Source: B33-G16 sp046498285
GTDB taxonomy: Bacteria > Desulfobacterota > DSM-4660 > Desulfatiglandales > B25-G16
DNA length: 14,073 bases
Reading direction: 5' to 3'
Assembly (NCBI GenBank): GCA_046498285.1
Contig: JAWOBA010000010.1
Span: 1 to 14,073, forward strand
Part shown: one piece after another, positions 12,198 to 14,073 of the stretch
How positions within the stretch are numbered: position 1 is the stretch's first letter
How the letters are laid out: every line of letters starts with the position of its first letter
Notes under the pieces: model-generated
Told to the model about the DNA's origin: nothing
Databases searched by the model: none
Seen by the model: only the letters and a program-made list of their open reading frames with translations
Translations under genes and position numbers: made by a program

Positions 12198-13148
12198 TTA
12201 TCTGATAAATTTATCATAATCGTCTGGTTTGTAGGTATCAAGGGGTGGCCTCTCTTCTATGCTTAATCCGGCCTCACAGCCATATAGATCAAGAACATCT
12301 TTGTTTAATTTCCTGGTAAAATATCGAACATTTATGTCCATCGGGCATGCCTGTTGGCATGCACCACAGTCTGTACACCGACCTGCACAGTGATATGCCC
12401 TCAGCATATGAAAGGTCATGGTGTCAGTGGGATCAATACTTTTACCGACCCATTGTGGTTCAGACTCATCCACAAAACAGGTAGGGCAGTAACACAGGGG
12501 ACAGGCATTTCTGCAAGCGTAACAGCGAATGCAGTTCGTAATAAGGTTTGAAAAGAATTCCCATTTTTTATCTGATCCCATTTCTTCTATTTTCTTCACA
12601 TCATCATATGGATCAGGATCTTTTCTTTCCTCGACCAAATCGCCTACTATAGCATCATAGATTACCGGGTTTCTGTGCATACATGTTCTACAATTATCTT
12701 GCAAGTAATCCTTTTTTTTCAGGGTCTGCTCAAAGCCCTCTCCCTTGATCTTGATATCGTCATCCGACTCAGTGACTGCTCGTATTTCTTTGTCCCCCAC
12801 GGAAGAGATTATTTTTCTTCTATCAATCATTCCTTTGCAGGGAACCCCAATAATATAAAGCTGCTCCCTTTTGATCTGGTTTTCTACAATGTGTACCGCA
12901 ATATTTCTTGAATCACAACCCTTAGCTATTATGCCGATTTTTTCTTTCCTTTTGGGGAGGTAATTGGCAAGATTCATGGCGCAGAAACTATCCCAGTGCA
13001 ATTCGTCTATTTTTTCTGGATCACTTATCAAGACAGGCTCTGTTATTAAGGGAAGTGTCCCTTTTTTAAAACCAATGACCAGATCCACCGTTTTTTCCTC
13101 TAGGATTTTCTTTGCGACCTCTCTTATTTTGTCAATATATTCTATCAT
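12198..13148 (-). CDS. flxC: Iron-sulfur subunit FlxC, FrhB-like N-terminus with [4Fe-4S] ferredoxin domain
   Basis: This 316-residue electron-transfer protein has an N-terminal region resembling coenzyme F420 hydrogenase beta-subunit-like proteins (DLVIGFKKGTLPLI, GIIAKGCDSRNIAVHI at about 72-87, then GVPCKGMID). It continues with DNCRTCMHRNP at 151-161. A cysteine-rich cluster region has C206, C209, C212 and C216, followed immediately by C219, C221 and C224. A second ferredoxin motif, CTDCGACQQACPM, has C258, C261, C264 and C268. It probably carries at least two [4Fe-4S] clusters. The ATG overlaps the mvhD stop codon (ATGA at 13145-13148), so translation is coupled to complete read-through of the mvhD selenocysteine codon. 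Residues binding F420 cannot be confirmed; a flavin or no cofactor at the N-terminus is possible. Confidence 0.83.
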   Translation of the reverse strand: MIEYIDKIREVAKKILEEKTVDLVIGFKKGTLPLITEPVLISDPEKIDELHWDSFCAMNLANYLPKRKEKIGIIAKGCDSRNIAVHIVENQIKREQLYIIGVPCKGMIDRRKIISSVGDKEIRAVTESDDDIKIKGEGFEQTLKKKDYLQDNCRTCMHRNPVIYDAIVGDLVEERKDPDPYDDVKKIEEMGSDKKWEFFSNLITNCIRCYACRNACPLCYCPTCFVDESEPQWVGKSIDPTDTMTFHMLRAYHCAGRCTDCGACQQACPMDINVRYFTRKLNKDVLDLYGCEAGLSIEERPPLDTYKPDDYDKFIR

Positions 13149-13579
13149 GAGATTACCTCGGCCCTTCCCTTGACTAGTTTTTTAATGGGGCCAACTTCTT
13201 TTACCTTTTCAATTACCTCCGTAGCTACCTCTGCAAACTTTGGTGCCTCTGAAGATGATACCCATGAAAATTGTAATCTTTCGGGCTCTATGCCTATGTA
13301 ATCAAAAAAATAATGTAATAGGGCAAATTTCCGTCTGGCATAATAATTACCTTCCAGGTAATGGCATTCTCCCGGGTGTCACCCCGAAACCCATACACCA
13401 TCAGAGCCGTGCATAAAAGCTGATAAAATAAACTTTGGGCTGACCCGTGCAGAGCATGGTACTCTGATAGCTCTAATGTTCGGGGGATACTGAATCCTAT
13501 TTATGCCGGCTAAATCAGCAGCGGCATAGCTACACCATGCACAAAGAAATGCTGTAATTTTTGGTTCCCAATGATCCAT
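13145..13579 (-). CDS. mvhD: MvhD/FlxD-type [2Fe-2S] subunit, selenoprotein (in-frame TGA read as selenocysteine)
   Basis: This 144-residue subunit passes electrons to HdrA in hydrogenase- or Flx-linked heterodisulfide reductase complexes. Residues 1-66 show ITAFLCAWCSYAAADLAG with C13 and C16, and VPCSARVSP with another Cys. They are followed by HGSDGVWVSG, then TGA (13379-13381), then HPGECHYLEGNYYARRKFA. The family normally has Cys at the TGA position (GCHPGDCHY), so selenocysteine at residue 67 is the natural reading. The frame stays open for 77 further codons to a TGA at 13145-13147, giving the usual family length. A conventional gene finder would call only the first 66 residues. GAGG lies 8 nt before the ATG. 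The stop overlaps the flxC start. The selenium-insertion genes themselves are not in this window. Confidence 0.9.
13346..13362 (-). promoter_or_regulatory. Putative bacterial SECIS hairpin in mvhD
   Basis: In the minus-strand mRNA, AUUACC-UGGAA-GGUAAU forms a perfect 6-bp stem with a 5-nt loop, beginning 16 nt after the UGA. AAU and AUU can extend it below an internal loop. Position, size and a G-containing apical loop fit bacterial SelB-binding SECIS elements, which lie immediately downstream of the selenocysteine codon. Confidence 0.65.
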
Positions 13580-13617
13580 ATCGTTTTCCTCTTCCTTTAA
13601 AAGCGGAGCACTGTTAC

Positions 13618-14073
13618 TTAGGCACTCACATGATTAATCATGGTCATAATCTGGCCCTCATCAAATCCATTCAGATGTATGGCGCCTGATCTGCAGGAAG
13701 CAACACAGAGGCCGCACCCTTTGCAAAGCACAGGATTTATCTCTGCTATCCCTGTCTTTTCATTCAATTCAGGTGCAGAGTACGGACATACAGCAACACA
13801 TACTCCACAACTGCTGCAATAGAATGGATTGACAACTGCCACTGTTCCACTGCTGTGTATAGTCTTCTGAGCAAGCAAGGTCACCGCCCTTGACACTGCT
13901 GCCTGTGCCTGGGCAATAGATTCATCAATAGGCTTTGGTGAATGGGCAAGGCCACAGAAAAACACACCATCTGTTGCAAAATCAACGGGCCTGAGTTTTA
14001 CATGGGCCTCCACAAAGAAACCATCCTCATTTAATGGTATCTTAAAGAGCTGAGACAAGGGGTCTTCATGTTG
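13618..14073 (-). CDS. hdrA: Heterodisulfide reductase subunit A (HdrA), C-terminal part, cut by the window edge
   Basis: Only the last 151 residues are visible; the frame is open through the right edge, so the true start lies outside. HdrA is the FAD-bifurcating core of heterodisulfide reductase complexes. The segment has NEDGFFVEAHVKLRPVDF and ATDGVFFCGLAHSPKPIDE, typical of the flavoprotein C-terminus, then two [4Fe-4S] ferredoxin motifs: CSSCGVCVAVCP and CKGCGLCVASC. The gene ends with TAA at 13618-13620, 38 bp before mvhD on the same strand, so the two are cotranscribed. Whether hdrB and hdrC lie upstream cannot be seen. The flavin-binding half and any N-terminal selenocysteine or cysteine are outside the window. 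Confidence 0.92.
   Translation of the reverse strand, partial: QHEDPLSQLFKIPLNEDGFFVEAHVKLRPVDFATDGVFFCGLAHSPKPIDESIAQAQAAVSRAVTLLAQKTIHSSGTVAVVNPFYCSSCGVCVAVCPYSAPELNEKTGIAEINPVLCKGCGLCVASCRSGAIHLNGFDEGQIMTMINHVSA

Noticed and set aside
13379..13579. mvhD as a truncated 66-residue gene or pseudogene
   Set aside because: The frame continues cleanly after the TGA with family sequence to the normal length, a SECIS-like hairpin follows, and the stop overlaps the next start codon. Selenocysteine recoding explains this better.
1..14073. CRISPR array, prophage or replication origin
   Set aside because: No regularly spaced direct repeats, phage structural or integrase genes, or DnaA-box cluster were seen.

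Overview
The window looks like a chromosomal segment of an anaerobic, moderately AT-rich bacterium, most likely a member of the Desulfobacterota/Deltaproteobacteria. Three things suggest this. There is an HdrA-MvhD-FlxCBA type electron-bifurcation operon. The MvhD subunit is a selenoprotein. The trpS-scpA-scpB-rluB order sits behind a DHH-CBS-poly(A)-polymerase fusion, an arrangement familiar from that group. The placement rests on gene content and order only.

Layout. Bases 1-457 hold the C-terminal half of a dimethylargininase-like protein with no intact upstream part in the same frame. Bases 458-1285 have no intact gene: they hold a frameshifted transposase tail, a GC-rich MITE-like repeat (copy 1) and unexplained sequence. 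A tRNA-Val(CAC) lies at 1286-1360 on the minus strand. From 8328 down to 1507 runs a minus-strand housekeeping block: a lipoprotein-type thermonuclease, the 888-residue DHH/CBS/tRNA nucleotidyltransferase fusion, trpS, scpA, scpB and rluB. A second copy of the GC-rich repeat lies between scpA and scpB. At 8609-8998 (queF) and 9219-10181 (zinc-finger-less DnaJ protein) two genes run on the plus strand, divergent from the nuclease.

From the right edge to 10216, on the minus strand, runs hdrA (3' part only)-mvhD-flxC-flxB-flxA. By analogy with known FlxABCD-Hdr systems these would form a flavin-based electron-bifurcating NAD(P)H:heterodisulfide/ferredoxin oxidoreductase. FlxA would handle NAD(P)H, FlxB and FlxC would carry [4Fe-4S] clusters, and MvhD would pass electrons to HdrA. 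The mvhD reading frame is interrupted by a TGA exactly where the family has a conserved cysteine. It continues in frame for 77 more codons of clear MvhD sequence, and a hairpin follows the TGA, so I read it as selenocysteine. A long imperfect hairpin fills the flxB-flxA gap.

The points most worth a second look are the selenocysteine in mvhD, the two-copy structured repeat (one copy separating scpA from scpB), the operon-internal hairpin before the TTG-started flxA, and a QueF that departs from its family at a usually conserved histidine.
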